Assembly (NCBI RefSeq): GCF_023078275.1
Contig: NC_062993.1
Location: 12,451,807 to 12,515,806, forward strand
Origin: Leguminivora glycinivorella
Lineage: Eukaryota; Arthropoda; Insecta; Lepidoptera; Tortricidae
Length of the DNA: 64,000 nucleotides
Reading direction: 5' to 3'
A model generated the notes under the pieces. It saw only the letters and a list, made by a program, of their open reading frames with translations, was not told the origin of the DNA and did no database searches. Both the position numbers and the translations under genes were made by a program. Shown piece after piece: positions 10,584-21,063 of this stretch (position 1 is the first letter of the stretch; every line of letters begins with the position of its first letter).

Positions 10584-10889
10584 AACTCTTTATTGTACAA
10601 AACACAAAACACAAATATGACACAGGAGGATTTGTATCAGTTCGTTTTTTTTTTTCTTCATCATGTATATTTTTTTTATTTTTTTAGATATACCTTGACA
10701 CTTAGAGACTCTATACAGTATCTCTAACATCTCTTATTAAGCATAGTAGCTTTGTAGGTACTTTGTATAATTTATTGAAATTAATTTCCATAGAGCAGTC
10801 TGTTAATATTTTCTTTATGAATACTTTTGCATGCGTATTTTGAAAAAAAGTGGCTGAGGCGTAGGGTTAAAGCCGGCGTAGCTTTATTT

Positions 10890-11101
10890 GACGTTCATAT
10901 CATTGTAATATGCCTACTTGGAAATAGTGCATTACGATACAAGTGCGTAAAAATCGACACGAGTTACGAATTTCCTTTTCGCACGTGTATCGTACGACGT
11001 TTTTCAGTACAGATGGCCCTCCGAAGTTTAGACCTGACATATACTCGTAATGAACCACTTCTCGCACTAGTGCGTAAAAAAAAACACCATCTGTACTGAA
11101 A
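10890..11101 (+). repeat. Dispersed repeat; reverse copy at 16918-17150
   Basis: Shares 'TTTTTCAGTACAGATGG' and 'GAACCACTTCTCGCAC', a GTATCGTACGACG block and a GCACTTGTATCGTAAT-like block with 16918-17150 in reverse order and strand. It is bounded by inverted CAGTACAGATGG / CCATCTGTACTG motifs. Probably a non-autonomous DNA element. Confidence 0.6.
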
Positions 11102-11397
11102 ATAAATATTTCAATGCATTTCAACACTTAGCATGATAATTAAGAAACTTTTCAAAGAATTTAATTAATAAAATTGACTTATAAATATATTGTTTTATTC
11201 CACATTCATATATTTAAAAAAATCGATGATGAAATGATGAATGTTGATCATAAATTAGCCGCAAATCGTACAACTTCTGTCTTATTCTGATAATAGTGCC
11301 ATCTGACTCTGTCGTGCTGATATATGTAGCTGTTTGTGGTAAAACATTTTTATAGTAATAATAATAAAATAATCTGAAAGTAATACTTCCGTCTTAG
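11102..11397. other. No gene seen
   Basis: A+T-rich interior of element B, no motif found. Confidence 0.35.
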
Positions 11398-11515
11398 TGC
11401 GTTTTCACATTATACGATCCGATATTGGATGCAGGACCGATATCCCATATATTTAGCCGCAATTTTTGATTTTCGCCTTTGAAATCCTTCCTGACATCCG
11501 CACTTAGGGTTGTAA
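11398..11515. repeat. Short relative of the 6800-7140 MITE-like repeat
   Basis: 'GCGTTTTCACATTATACGAT' followed by CCGATATTGGATGC resembles the start of the 6800 repeat; the 'GAAATCCTTCCTGACATCCG' segment is the complement of the 6863 part. Confidence 0.5.
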
Positions 11516-12292
11516 TATTTTACGTAGCATATTTTGCCTATTCTGGGATGTACGTCCAAGATAATTTAGAATAATCGTTAAAACTTGTGCAAAAAAAAAA
11601 CAAATACTAATGATAATGAATGTGCATATTGAGAGTCAAGAGTATTGTACGCCAAATTCTGGCAGATTGTGATGTTACAAAATACTAACCCTATCATCAA
11701 TTCATCATTTATAAAGTCGCCGTCAATAGAATTTGTGAACAATGTAAACAAACCTTGTACGTTGTCAAAATGTCTTTAATTTTCATTCTAACTCATCAGA
11801 TACTGGCTAAATCCAACCTTTGAAATAATAAAATTGTGCTAAAATATTGATATTTTGTATAATGGTTTGTTTACATTGTTGGCAATTTCTATTGACAGCG
11901 ATTTTAACTACTCACATTCGAACAATAAATAAATTGAATTTAAAACTTATCTTCAATATGCCAACTTTGTTTAGCATGCAGTGTTGTGCATCTTGCATAC
12001 GCGCCATCTACCGGATTATAATGTTTGCTATTAGTCATCAAACGTACAAAACACTTCCCATGAATTGAATCTGATTCAAGTACCCGATTGGTAAAAAATG
12101 ACTTAATTGTTTTTGTTAATTTCGGTGTTATATAGTGATAATGTTGTACGATCATGTTCCAAATTTTGAAATAATACGACTTAGGTCATTTAAATGAAAT
12201 TATTTCGTGAATTGAACAATACCATTTGTCGCGAGAGTATAGTAATGCGATGGCACAATAGATGTATTGTTTTACGAGTCAAACATATAAAA
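11516..12292. other. No gene seen; short inverted echo
   Basis: Contains an imperfect inverted pair, 'CGTCAATAGAATTTGTGAAC' near 11710 and 'CAATTTCTATTGACAGCG' near 11883, which suggests a small decayed fold-back element. Frames of about 70 codons on both strands overlap and carry no motif. Confidence 0.35.
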
Positions 12293-12345
12293 CGATGTAC
12301 TGAGTTACACGTCTTCCTTTATTTAGTTTAGTCTATGGTTGTAAT

Positions 12346-12669
12346 TAGGTACAAGTTCAATTTGTTATGACTTATGATAAACATTAAGATTAAACTGACA
12401 AACAACGTCAAACTAGTAGCGGAAAAAATAATCGTCCAAGTAACCGGCCAGTATTAATACCCCTAAATACTGAAAAAAGGTAAACAACCTCTAGCAATGC
12501 GATATACACAATGTTGTATTACGAGTACAATAGAATGGGCACGTAAAAAATAACTAATAATACTAATTTAAATAAAAATATTACCCCCATCAAGATATAG
12601 CTCAATCGATTCTACTCTCGATTCTGAACAAACTGTTTTCAGGTTTTTAGTGTTAAGTAAAACACGGTG
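12346..12669. mobile_element. Element A, copy 1, right half
   Basis: Collinear with 47961-48106 plus 50088-50266 in copy 2. It ends AAACACGGTG followed by TA. Together with 5541-5899 it rebuilds a 683 bp non-autonomous element; the gap is filled by element B. Confidence 0.75.
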
Positions 12670-12729
12670 TATACTGTCACTGTTGTGAAATCCCCACCAT
12701 GTGACCACGAATGCTGTAAAGTGTTCAAA

Positions 12730-13015
12730 ACGCGATATAATCCGTTTTTAAACCCAAAGCGACGGGGTGTTATAAGTTTGACGTGTCTGTCTGTTTGTTT
12801 GTCAGTCTGTCTGTTTGTCTGTGTGTCTGTCTGTAGTATTGTAGCTCGCGAACGGATGAACTGATTTAGATTTTTTTTTTGTTCGAAAGCTGAATTAGTC
12901 GGGAATGTTCTTAGACATGTTTAATGAAAATCGGTCCACTATGTCACGGTCGGGGGTTTTTTCAAAATTTTAATTTAGCGGATAGGTTTATAACCTCATG
13001 GGTAACTATCGCGCT
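12730..13015 (+). repeat. Repeat with TGTCTGTCTG microsatellite and 'CGAACGGATGAACTGATTT'
   Basis: A degenerate (TGTC)n tract at 12784-12835 is followed by 'GTAGCTCGCGAACGGATGAA', a combination I know from abundant lepidopteran DNA elements that begin 'GACGGGGTGTTATAAGTTTG'. No intact coding region; the 65-codon frame spans the simple repeat. Confidence 0.5.
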
Positions 13016-13394
13016 TGCCGCGAAGACAGTATTAACCCTATCGATTTTAGAAAGAAAATAATATAATAATATTTACCTACATAATATACATATATCAATT
13101 TAAATTGTCATTCATAAATCCCTGAGCAGCAAAACTTTGTTCTTCTTTTTCTTTACTTTTCTTTGCTATGCTATAATATTGCTATAATAATTCTGCTTTT
13201 GCTTTTTGTACACCTTTGGTATTTAGTTTAAAGATATCAAGGTATACCTACAGTATGTTACCAGAAACTAGTCATTTTTTAAAGGATTTTTAATGAATTA
13301 ATAAAAAAAATTAAGGTAGGCTACGTCAGGGACACAGACGCAATGGATAACGTGAAACGTTGGTGTGGACCACCGCTGTTGAGGAGGGGGCGTA

Positions 13395-14850
13395 ATTAAG
13401 TAACTAGCGAAGGCCGCAGGCCGAGCTGCGGACAGACAGTGCTCCCGCACAGAGCAATAAAAAATGTGTGTAAAAAGCGAAGCGGCGGGCCGGAGGCCCA
13501 ACGCTGAGCTTCGAAACCCAGCGAAGGCCGAAGGCCGAGCTCCGCGTAGGGCCGAAGGCCCGGAGCGTCCCAGAAGCGCTCCCAAGCACGCGAGGCCGCA
13601 GGCCGAGCTGCGGACAAATATCGCTCCCACACAGAGCAATAATAAAAGTGTCTAAAAAGCGAAGCAGCGGGCCGGAGGCCCAACGCTGAGCTTCGAAACC
13701 CAGCGAAGGCCGAAGGCCGAGCTCCGCGTAGGGCCGAAGGCCCGGAGCGTCCCCGAAGCGCTCCCAAGCACGCGAGGCCGCAGGCCGAGCTGCCGACAGA
13801 TAGCGCTCCCACACAGAGCAATAATAAAAGTGTCTAAAAAGCGAAGGCCGAAGGCCGAGCTCCGCGTAGAGCCGAAGGCCCGGAGCGTCCCCAAAGCGCT
13901 CCCAAGCACGCGAGGCCGCAGGCCGAGCTGCCGACAGATAGCGCTCCCACACAGAGCAATAATAAAAGTGTCTAGAAAGCGAAGCGGCGGGCCGGAGGTC
14001 TAACGCTGAGCTTTGAAACCCAGCGAAGGCCGAAGGCCGAGCTCCGCGTAGGGCCGAAGGCCCGGAGCGTCCCCGAAGCGCTCCCAAGCACGCGAGGCCG
14101 CAGGCCGAGCTGCCAACAGATAGCGCTCTCACACAGAGCAATAATAAAAGTGTCTAAAAAGCGAAGCGGCGGGCCGGAGGCCCAACGCTGAGCATTAAAA
14201 CTCAGCGAAGGCCGAAGGCCAAGCTCCGCGTAGGGCCGAAGGCCCGGAGCGTCCCCGAGGCGCTCCCAAGCACGCGAGGCCGCAGGCCGAGCTGCGGACA
14301 GATAGTGCCCCCACACAGAGCAATGATAAAAGTGTCTAAAAGGGCGAAGCGGCAGGCCGGAGGCCCGACGTTGAGCTTCGAAACCCAGCGAAGGCCGAAG
14401 GCCCGGAGCATCCCCGAAGCGCTTCCAAGCACGCGAGGCCGCAGGCCGAGCTGAGGACAGATAGTGCCCCCACACAGAGCAATCATAAAAGTGTCTAAAA
14501 AGCGAAGCGGCGGGCCAGAGGCCCAACGCTAAGCTTAGAAACTCAGCGAAGGCCGAAGGCCGAGCTCCGCGTAGTGCCAAAGGTCCGGAGCGTCCCCAAG
14601 TCGCTCCCAAGCACGCGAGGTCGCAGGCTGAGCTGCGGACAGATAGTGCTCCCACACAGAGCAATAATGAAAGTGTCTAAAAAGCGAAGCGGTGGGCCGG
14701 AGGCCCGACGCTGAGCTTCGAAACCCAGCGAAGGCCGAAGGCCGAGCTCTGCGTAGGGCCGAAGGCCCGGAGCGTCCCCGATGCGCTCTCAAGCACGGGA
14801 GGGCGCAGGCCGAGCTGCGGACAGACAGTGCTCTCAGGCAGAACAATAAT
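13395..14850. repeat. GC-rich tandem array, ~180 bp unit, about 8 copies
   Basis: The block GAGGCCGCAGGCCGAGCTGC recurs near 13407, 13593, 13773, 13913, 14093, 14277, 14437 and 14618. Most units are about 180 bp; two are shorter by internal deletion. Each unit is packed with GGCC palindromes (GGCCGAAGGCC, GGCCGGAGGCCC) separated by an A+T-rich spacer AGAGCAATAATAAAAGTGT. Because most units are a multiple of three long, the minus strand stays open for up to 245 codons (repeating LCVGALSV.. / LRPAASLF..). I read these as by-products of the array, not proteins. Confidence 0.85.
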
Positions 14851-14960
14851 TAAAGTGTGTAAAATGTATTCCGCGTGGGAGCACTATCTATCTACAGCTC
14901 GGCCTGCAGCCTCGCGTGAAAACACAAAAGGTAAACAAAAGACAAGACCTAGGTACATAT

Positions 14961-15170
14961 TTATAAATAAATACCTTACACAGATCAACCCAGCCCCAAA
15001 CTAAGCAAAGCTGCACCATGGGTGCTAGGCGACGATATACATACTTATTATACAGAAAACATCCATGACTCAGGAACAAATTATATGTGTTCATTACACA
15101 ATTAAATGCCCTTACCGGGATTCGAACCCAAGACAGGATACTATAAACTACGCCAGACCAGTCGTCTAAG
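14961..15170 (-). repeat. tRNA-derived SINE, minus strand
   Basis: The plus strand shows 'TTACACAGATCAACCCAGCC ... GGTGCTAGGCGACGATATAC ... CCCTTACCGGGATTCGAACC', shared with 28369-28545 and, in part, 58220-58370. GGATTCGAACCC is the complement of a tRNA B-box, and 'CGCCAGACCAGTCGTCTAAG' would hold the A-box end. Confidence 0.6.
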
Positions 15171-15403
15171 TGTCAGTAGTAGGTATGTATAATGTCGCTG
15201 GCACTCATAGTACAATTAGTACATAGCTAGTCTTACAATTAGTTTGAGGACTTTGACGCTAATAGGTTCGTTCTATGGAAGGTGTCTTCCAATATACACA
15301 TTTGAGTATTTTTGTATATTTACAACTATAAGTTTTCGACACCCATTAAAAAGAACAAATTCTCAAGCAACCGCTGCCGGTTCCATTTACTGCCGCCGCG
15401 CCG

Positions 15404-16145
15404 CTGCAGATTCTGATGCATTATTTGAGAATGTTAATATGTTACTTACTGAATTTGAACTACAATGAATCATTATTGTTTGATCTTAGTAATAAAAGTA
15501 TTTCGCGGCAGTTTAATGTTTTAAATTTTGCTTACGATGGCCTTACACGAATCGAAACAGACAACATTTCTTCGGTATGTTATATGCGGCCGCCGGCACC
15601 ATATATTCTAATACTTATTTGAGGAGATGAATATGTTATACTATAGAAAAAGTATATTTATTGTAATCCTTGTTAGTTAGTGTTAGTACCTATTTTAAGT
15701 ATTTTTTTACAGTTACATGCTTTAATTTTTCATACGGTGGCCTTAAACGAATCGGAAGAAACAAGATTGCTTCGGTATGTTATATGCGACGGCGGCGCCA
15801 TACATTCTAATGCATATTTGAGGAGATGAATATGTTTTACTATAGAAAATGTATATTTATTGTGATCTTTATTAGTTAATCTTAGTATTTTTAATAATTT
15901 TTGATTGTTTTATGCTTTAATTTTCCCATACGATTGCCTCAAACGAATCGAAAGAGTCACGATTGCCAACAAGTTTCAGTACATTGGCAGCCGTTGCCGC
16001 CGCCATAGTTTCTAATGCATCATTTGATAAGATGAATAAGTTTTACTACAGATAATGTATATTTATTTTAATCCTTATTAGTTAATCTTAGTGTTTTAAG
16101 TAGTTTTTGACAGTTTTATGCTTTAATTTTTGCATACGATGTCTT
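15404..16145 (+). repeat. Four diverged ~200 bp tandem units
   Basis: Motif sets such as TTGAGGAGATGAATATGTT, TATATTTATTGTAATCCTT, TTAGTTAATCTTAG and 'CTTTAATTTTTCATACG' recur with starts near 15414, 15606, 15806 and 16010 (spacing about 192-204). Identity between units is moderate, so the array is old. A GCCGCCGCC-like block appears at the unit junctions. The small frames here are not supported. Confidence 0.7.
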
Positions 16146-16344
16146 CAAATATGAACAATCGCCATTTTTTTGTAAAAATTGCCACATTATTGAATTTTTC
16201 CAGCTGGTCATAAATAAATATGTAAGTTTTTTATAATATTTCGATAGTTCAGCACTAGATATATTTAACAATACCATTTTATGGTACAGCACAATACAAT
16301 TTTTGTAAGTAATTGCTGAACAAACACTACAAAAAACGTCATTT

Positions 16345-16447
16345 TCTCAAACATGCAATGAAATATTGTCTTTACGTTCCTTAAAATGGGCTGGGAAGTA
16401 TTGCTTTTTGGGCGCAACAACTCGAGAGGACTGTAAAGAGATTTCAT
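16345..16447 (+). repeat. Dispersed repeat; relative at 18625-18735
   Basis: 'GTCTTTACGTTCCTTAAAAT ... GGGAAGTATTGCTTTTTGGG' is echoed at 18652-18715 in the same orientation. Family unknown. Confidence 0.5.
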
Positions 16448-16499
16448 ATTATTTTTCAGGCCTAGGCCTGCAAAGTAACTTTTTTTATAAAATATTGTC

Positions 16500-16917
16500 C
16501 TTTAGAGCATTTTTTTTTATTTCATTGTATGTTTGAGAAAAGCACTATACATGCCTCGGCGTGAAAACGGATTCCCGGCCTCGTATCCCTATCCGGCCTC
16601 GCTCGCACGCTCGCTCGGCCGTATATACCCACTTGGCCGGAAATCCTCATTTTCCCGGCCTCTGATGTAATGTACTATTTTGGCCCGAATTGAACGCTTT
16701 TACCACAAAAGTGGCGCCATCTGTATCAGCAAATTATATATGTCCGAGTAATGGCTACTTTCCCCTATACGGTCATATTAAAATTATCTATGTAGGTGTT
16801 ATAGTTACAGAGATATAAGCCACCTCGCCATAACACTTTTCGTTACACCTGGTTTTCGGTCCGGTCACTCTACTACGGGTTTTTAAAGACATTCACCTAA
16901 CGTTTCACGTCAAAAAA
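16500..16917. other. No gene seen
   Basis: Contains repeated CCCGGCCTC/CCGGCCTC words near 16575-16660, a short GC-rich island that may be part of a repeat. No frame of note. Confidence 0.35.
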
Positions 16918-17150
16918 CACACTTTTCAGTACAGATGGTGTTTTTTGTGTGTGCGAGAAGTGGTTCATTATAATGCTAGGTCGAAACTTCGGAGGCTCAT
17001 CTGTACTGAAAAACGTCGTACGATACAAGTGCGAAAAGGAAATTTGTAACTCGTGTCGATTTAAAACACTCCCTTCGGTCGTGTTTTAATTTATCGCCAC
17101 TCGTTTCGAACTTCCTTTTTTACGCACTTGTATCGTAATGTACTATTATA
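16918..17150 (-). repeat. Reverse copy of 10890-11101
   Basis: Bounded by 'TTTTCAGTACAGATGGTG' at 16922 and running to 'GCACTTGTATCGTAATG'. It shares the GAGAAGTGGTTCATTA and GTCGTACGATACAAGTGCG blocks with the first copy. Confidence 0.6.
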
Positions 17151-17281
17151 AACTTTCTAACAAAAAAATGCTAGCAATGTCAGCGTAGGCACTAAGCTTG
17201 TAAGAGCTATGACAGCTCATAATTACTAGCGATGCGAGTAATGACAGTTAAAAAGTGCACGCAGTACCTTTGAAACGGAAA

Positions 17282-17525
17282 CGGGAAAGTTTTTTTAAAT
17301 TTGTTTTTTTTTTTTAATTATAAACTGGCCAGTGATTGACCTTAGTCGCACCAGATGGAAAGTGACGACAGGCCGAAGTTGTAAGTCATTGGTTCAGTAA
17401 TAGCCTAATCACTCTTGACTTGAATACACCCAGATTGTGTTCGGTATGTTTCATTCCTTAGCAGTTCGCATTAGGAAAGAAGAGGCAAACCTCTTTGTGC
17501 GAATGAAAGGGAGGTCGATCTGGTC
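17282..17525 (+). repeat. Dispersed repeat; second copy at 36117-36304
   Basis: 'ATAAACTGGCCAGTGATTGA', 'GATGGAAAGTGACGACAGGC', 'TTGACTTGAATACACCCAGA' and TTCATTCCTTAGCA occur in the same order in both copies. Probably a non-LTR or SINE family. Confidence 0.65.
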
Positions 17526-18320
17526 GATAAGTAAGTAATTTTTCATTTAATTTAAATAACTATGATTTGCTGATATATACAACTAATCACGAGCAAGACC
17601 TGGGCCAAATATTTTATTTGTAAGTTTTATTGTAAGTTTTAATGTAAGTGTTTATTGTATTATTTTATATGTTGTTAATAAAAGTTTATTGAGTAATCAC
17701 TTGCCCAAGCACACCACAAGCCCTTACAAGCTATGCCGATGCTGTAAATTGCTGGCATTTTTTTTGATTCCTGATGGATATTAATATCCGTTTTAATAAT
17801 CCCGCATGGTGGACACACTGTAAAATAATTTACTCTGAATATAGAGGAGGTATAACTACTACATACGACCCACAGTATCACTCCTTAACTAAATGCTATA
17901 AATTACACTCCGCCCACCCAACCTAGTAAGAACTACATACAAACGGTATTTCATACAATTTGGGAACCAAACTAAATTGGTCAGAAACACTGAAACTTGG
18001 ACGTTGAATCGGGTTAAATATTCTAATTTTAAAAGGTAGTATGTTCTTAACAAAATATAGGGAATTGTACCTTTTTGTAAGGAAACAAGAAGTATTCTCG
18101 GTTATTTGAGAAGGTAGCATCTAAAGTTTGTAAAGTTTGTGTGGGCTTAAAGAGGATAGTATACCTAGTATGAAAATAAGAGAAAATTTCTGAAGATCCT
18201 TTTTAACAGGGTCAGTTTTTTCATTTTAAAAAGTAACGGTATTTAGTAACGAGAAATATAACAAATTTTGTCAAAAAAAATGTATGTCATATTTTTAAAC
18301 TAAAGGAAAAATGGAAAAAA
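17526..18320. other. No gene seen
   Basis: A+T-rich. Two 60-70-codon minus-strand frames (17675-17881, 17923-18120) show no recognisable motif. 'ATTGTAAGTTTTAATGTAAG' and nearby words form a short degenerate tandem at 17618-17650. Confidence 0.35.
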
Positions 18321-18525
18321 CCTCCGGCAGGACTCGAACCTGCCTGCCTGCCTGTTAAGATCTATTCTAAGGGGTAGATATTTGCTATAACGCCACCCTA
18401 AGGCGGTTGAGAATCGAGGGAAGGCATGGATAAATTCGGACACATCCAGCAGGCCTCCGTGGCGCAGTTGGAAGCGCGATGACCTCGGCAAGGCCAGAGG
18501 TCGCAGGTTCATCCTGTACATCCGT
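18318..18525 (+). repeat. tRNA-like SINE pair
   Basis: At 18452-18515 'CCTCCGTGGCGCAGTTGGAA' (A-box) and GTCGCAGGTTCATCCTG (B-box) are spaced as in a tRNA. At 18322-18350 GGCAGGACTCGAACCTGCC is the complement of a B-box from a second, reversed copy. The same tRNA-like head is on the minus strand at 34675-34745. Both look like SINE heads rather than tRNA genes, because the acceptor arms are incomplete. Confidence 0.5.
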
Positions 18526-18624
18526 GACAGATGCTATAAAGCTTATAAAATAATATGAACATGAAGAAACATGACATGAGACACTTCTTACTTTACAGGC
18601 CAAGGAATGTAATCTACTATTTCT

Positions 18625-18735
18625 CAAACATGCAATTAAATATATTATGATCTTTACGTTTCTTATAATGGACTTGGAAGTATCTCTTTTTGGGTGCAAC
18701 AACTCGAAAGGCCTGACCCCATAGCCGAATGGCAT
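18625..18735 (+). repeat. Relative of 16345-16447
   Basis: Shares CATGCAAT.AAATAT, 'GATCTTTACGTTTCTTATAA' and TTTTGGGTGCAACAACTCG with the earlier copy (one or two changes each). Confidence 0.5.
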
Positions 18736-18739
18736 TTCT

Positions 18740-19680
18740 GAGTATTTATTTTTTTATGCCATTTTCTTTATTTCGATTTTTTAGTGAATTTTAGGTCAAT
18801 TGTACTCAGAATCACGAGTACTTTCAATCTCACTGGGAGACAAAAAGTGCCCCAGAATTTCCATACATTTTGTTACTTTCCTCTTTTGTTACCCCATACA
18901 ACATGTACGGAAAATGGTAACAAACTAAAAAAAAAATCGTATGGGACAATTTCTTAACTACTACGATTGAAAAAGCTACTGATTCTGAATAGAAATAGCA
19001 CACTTATTTCAAAAATATCACATTTCATAAAAGTAGCAAAAAAAAAGAAATGCTCTTCTGCGACGCAAAACGCCGCAAAAATGCAGTCAGGCTGTTTCGT
19101 GCCAATACGCAAGAGCGATGGAGATTGATAGCTACGAAAGAGTTATTATCGTGAACAAAATACAAATAAGTACAAATACAAAATCATTTATTCAACATTA
19201 CAAGTATTCATTCAAATTAAACAAATAAATTAATAGAAATATTAACAATTAAAAATATTAACCATAAACACGCACGTTTGTGCATTCCGCACCGTGAAGA
19301 GGGATTTCATACTAAGGCAAAGTAACTTTTTTTACATAAAAGAACGTAGTTAAATATACCTGAGTTTACCATTGTTAAGCCATAAAAATGCTAATTGTTT
19401 AAAACTATTGTTTTATTAAAATGTTTGGGCAAGGGCTCAAACACGTCCATATAAAGTAGAACACAATTCGACAATCAGATTATAACAGAACAGTAATAAA
19501 CAACAAAAGGCCATGTTTGTTTTACAGTTATTGAAAATCTCAATTAACACACAACTGCCATCATTCACCGTGAATCGAATCAAAAGTAATTTTATTGAGC
19601 TCTTTTGATGCTTCAAAATGAACGTTTACGTTACAGTTATTGTTTGTTTCACTGATTGCCAATTTGGTAAAAGGTTGTGC
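18740..19680. other. No gene seen
   Basis: A+T-rich. 'TACAAATAAGTACAAATACA' near 19160, followed by ATTTATTCAACATTACAAG, resembles the reversed poly-A end of a retroposon. No coding frame. Confidence 0.4.
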
Positions 19681-19681
19681 T

Positions 19682-20057
19682 AAAATTGGCGTCCCATGGA
19701 CGGCGCGCCGCACCAATGTGTCGATCCTGGCGGAACTTAAAATTCACGTCCGCTTGTCTGTCATATGCCTCCAGCGAATCCTGTACTACTTTGGACACGT
19801 GGCCAGACGGGAGCCGGAAAACCTTGAGAAACGCATTATGGTTGGCATGGTGGATGGAGGACGGGGAAGTGGCCATCCACCGACCCGCTGGGTGGACAGC
19901 GTTAAGAAGGCCTGCCAGGGTTTAACACAGGCGCCTATTATGAGGACTGCAGAAGACCGTGCGGAGTGGAGAGCTTTGGTGCGAAAAATAACGACCTCAT
20001 GTGGTCGCGACCCTCAGCCATGAGGAACCGAGGAAGAAGAAGAAGAAAATTGGCGTC
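19682..20057 (+). mobile_element. 5'-truncated non-LTR retrotransposon with 12 bp target duplication
   Basis: A LINE C-terminal fragment lies at 19694-20045 between two exact copies of AAAATTGGCGTC (19682-19693 and 20046-20057). The frame reads PWTARRTNVSIL, then LQRILYYFGHVARREPENLE, GSGHPPTRWVDSV and a stop at 20021-20023. That is the post-catalytic tail found in RTE-like LINEs (GHVARR...RG.PPTRW). It ends in an A/G-rich run (GAAGAAGAAGAAG). The exact duplication and 5' truncation are the hallmarks of target-primed reverse transcription. Confidence 0.85.
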
Positions 20058-20094
20058 TGCTGTAAGTAGTGAAAAAGTCATGAATTATGTGTTG

Positions 20095-20237
20095 TATTAG
20101 ACTTATATTGACCGGGATACAGACCGTGATTACCTTTTTGATTTTTGTCGAGCTCCCGATATTTCGACGCAGTTGTATGCATCATGATCACGGAAAACTG
20201 ACGAAGGCGGGTGGGGGGAATATAAGTCTAATGAAAA
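20095..20237 (+). mobile_element. Penelope-like element terminal fragment
   Basis: Bounded by 'TTAGACTTATATT' (20098) and its complement 'AATATAAGTCTAA' (20219-20231). The interior has GAGCTCCCGATATTTCGACG and CATCATGATCACGG, a combination I associate with the pseudo-LTR of Penelope-like elements in insects. A decayed relative starts at 45834. No protein is encoded. Confidence 0.5.
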
Positions 20238-20368
20238 TAACCTCCCTATATCGTAATCCTGCAAAGGATTCGTATAGGAGGTGCAAGCACTAATTGCTCG
20301 CCCTTAGAGTTGGTCAAAGCCTTATCAGAAAATAACATACACTAGAGAAATTTCGTCGAGTACCACGG

Positions 20369-20480
20369 CGGGCGGGTGGTCTAGTGGTGAAGACGTTAGC
20401 CGCGTAAGCTGAAGACCCGGGTTCAATTCCCGGCTTGGCCACCAGTGGGCCTTGTCGTTTTTTCTTTCGTGTATGATATG
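20369..20480 (+). repeat. tRNA-derived SINE
   Basis: 'GGTGGTCTAGTGGTGAAGAC' (A-box) and 'CCGGGTTCAATTCCCGG' (a perfect T arm with B-box) precede CTTGGCCACCA and the body 'GTGGGCCTTGTCGTTTTTTC'. A five-pair anticodon stem TTAGC/GCTGA exists, but the loop CGCGTAA has G at position 33 instead of U, and the acceptor arm does not pair. So it is a SINE, not a working tRNA. Confidence 0.65.
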
Positions 20481-20627
20481 CTTCAATTTATCAGTTTTAG
20501 TGTAGTTTGTGGGGATAGAGAAGTTACAGAATAAATCAGAGATCATATTCCACGACCCTTCTCTTTACAAACAGACTCAATACATATATTATCTAGACCT
20601 GATTGAACGCTCGGTGTGGAGTGTTCC

Positions 20628-20772
20628 GGCCCGGCCACGACATTGTGGTCTAAGCGCAACAGCGGTGAGCGGTAGCCATACGTGCGAATGAAAAGTCCCA
20701 TCGCTGTGTCTCGCTCCAGTGTATGGCCGCCGCTCACCGCTGTCGCGCTTAGACCAATGTCGTGGCTGGGCC
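20628..20772. repeat. GC-rich inverted repeat, ~53 bp arms
   Basis: 20628-20681 (GGCCCGGCCACGACATTG ... GCGGTGAGCGGTAGCCATAC) is complementary to 20721-20772 (GTATGGCCGCCGCTCACCGC ... ATGTCGTGGCTGGGCC) with a few mismatches and a ~40 base loop. Likely a small MITE or a hairpin in a longer element. Overlapping frames on both strands are by-products. Confidence 0.7.
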
Positions 20773-21060
20773 ATTCGGCGGGGCGGGCGTGCGCGCATAC
20801 ATTTCATGCAGCGTCGACTCAGGACACTTATATGAGCTTCAATTGTTTGCCCGCAATAAGCCCGCTTGCAATAAGCCCGCGAGGGGCAGCTTGTGGCGAG
20901 CTGACGGTGTGTCGCCACACCGCGGACCCCTATTCCAGAGGACTCTTCCATCTAGCCCTCGCCTCTGCGCTTGCCTCAACCGGCCGGCCAGAGTGTATTC
21001 GCAAGAGCGAGACCTACGCTTCAGGTTGGAAGATTAAATGGTGGTAAGAAATAATTAATA
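20773..21060. other. GC-richer stretch without a supported gene
   Basis: Contains a local duplication, CCCGCAATAAGCCCGC / TTGCAATAAGCCCGCG (about 20849-20880). 'CGAGACCTACGCTTCAGGTT' near 21008 resembles part of a SINE body. Frames up to 121 codons overlap on three frames and carry no motif. Confidence 0.35.
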
Positions 21061-21063
21061 ATC

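Larger units (their letters stand above)
5900..12336. mobile_element. Element B (~6.4 kb), with TIRs and a 9 bp target duplication, inserted in element A
   Basis: Inserted within element A between GGTTGTAAC (5891-5899) and GGTTGTAAT (12337-12345); the unbroken copy of A reads GGTTGGAAT there, so this is a 9 bp target duplication with one later change. The terminal inverted repeats are 5900-5943 and 12293-12336: the outer part is imperfect (ATAGATTAATTAAATAAAG against ATAGACTAAACTAAATAAAG) and the inner 17 bases, TAACTCAGTACATCGT with its preceding G, match exactly. A 9 bp duplication and long TIRs recall Mutator-like elements, but I found no MULE transposase. The interior is mostly other repeats plus one odd reading frame (9471-10147). 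Confidence 0.65.

Noticed and set aside
13404..14664. Minus-strand frames of 230-245 codons (Leu/Ala/Arg-rich)
   Set aside because: They follow the ~180 bp array exactly, shift with unit deletions, and overlap similar frames on the other phases; no domain is seen.
20369..20443. A working tRNA gene
   Set aside because: The T arm is perfect, but loop position 33 is G, the acceptor arm does not pair, and a SINE body follows.
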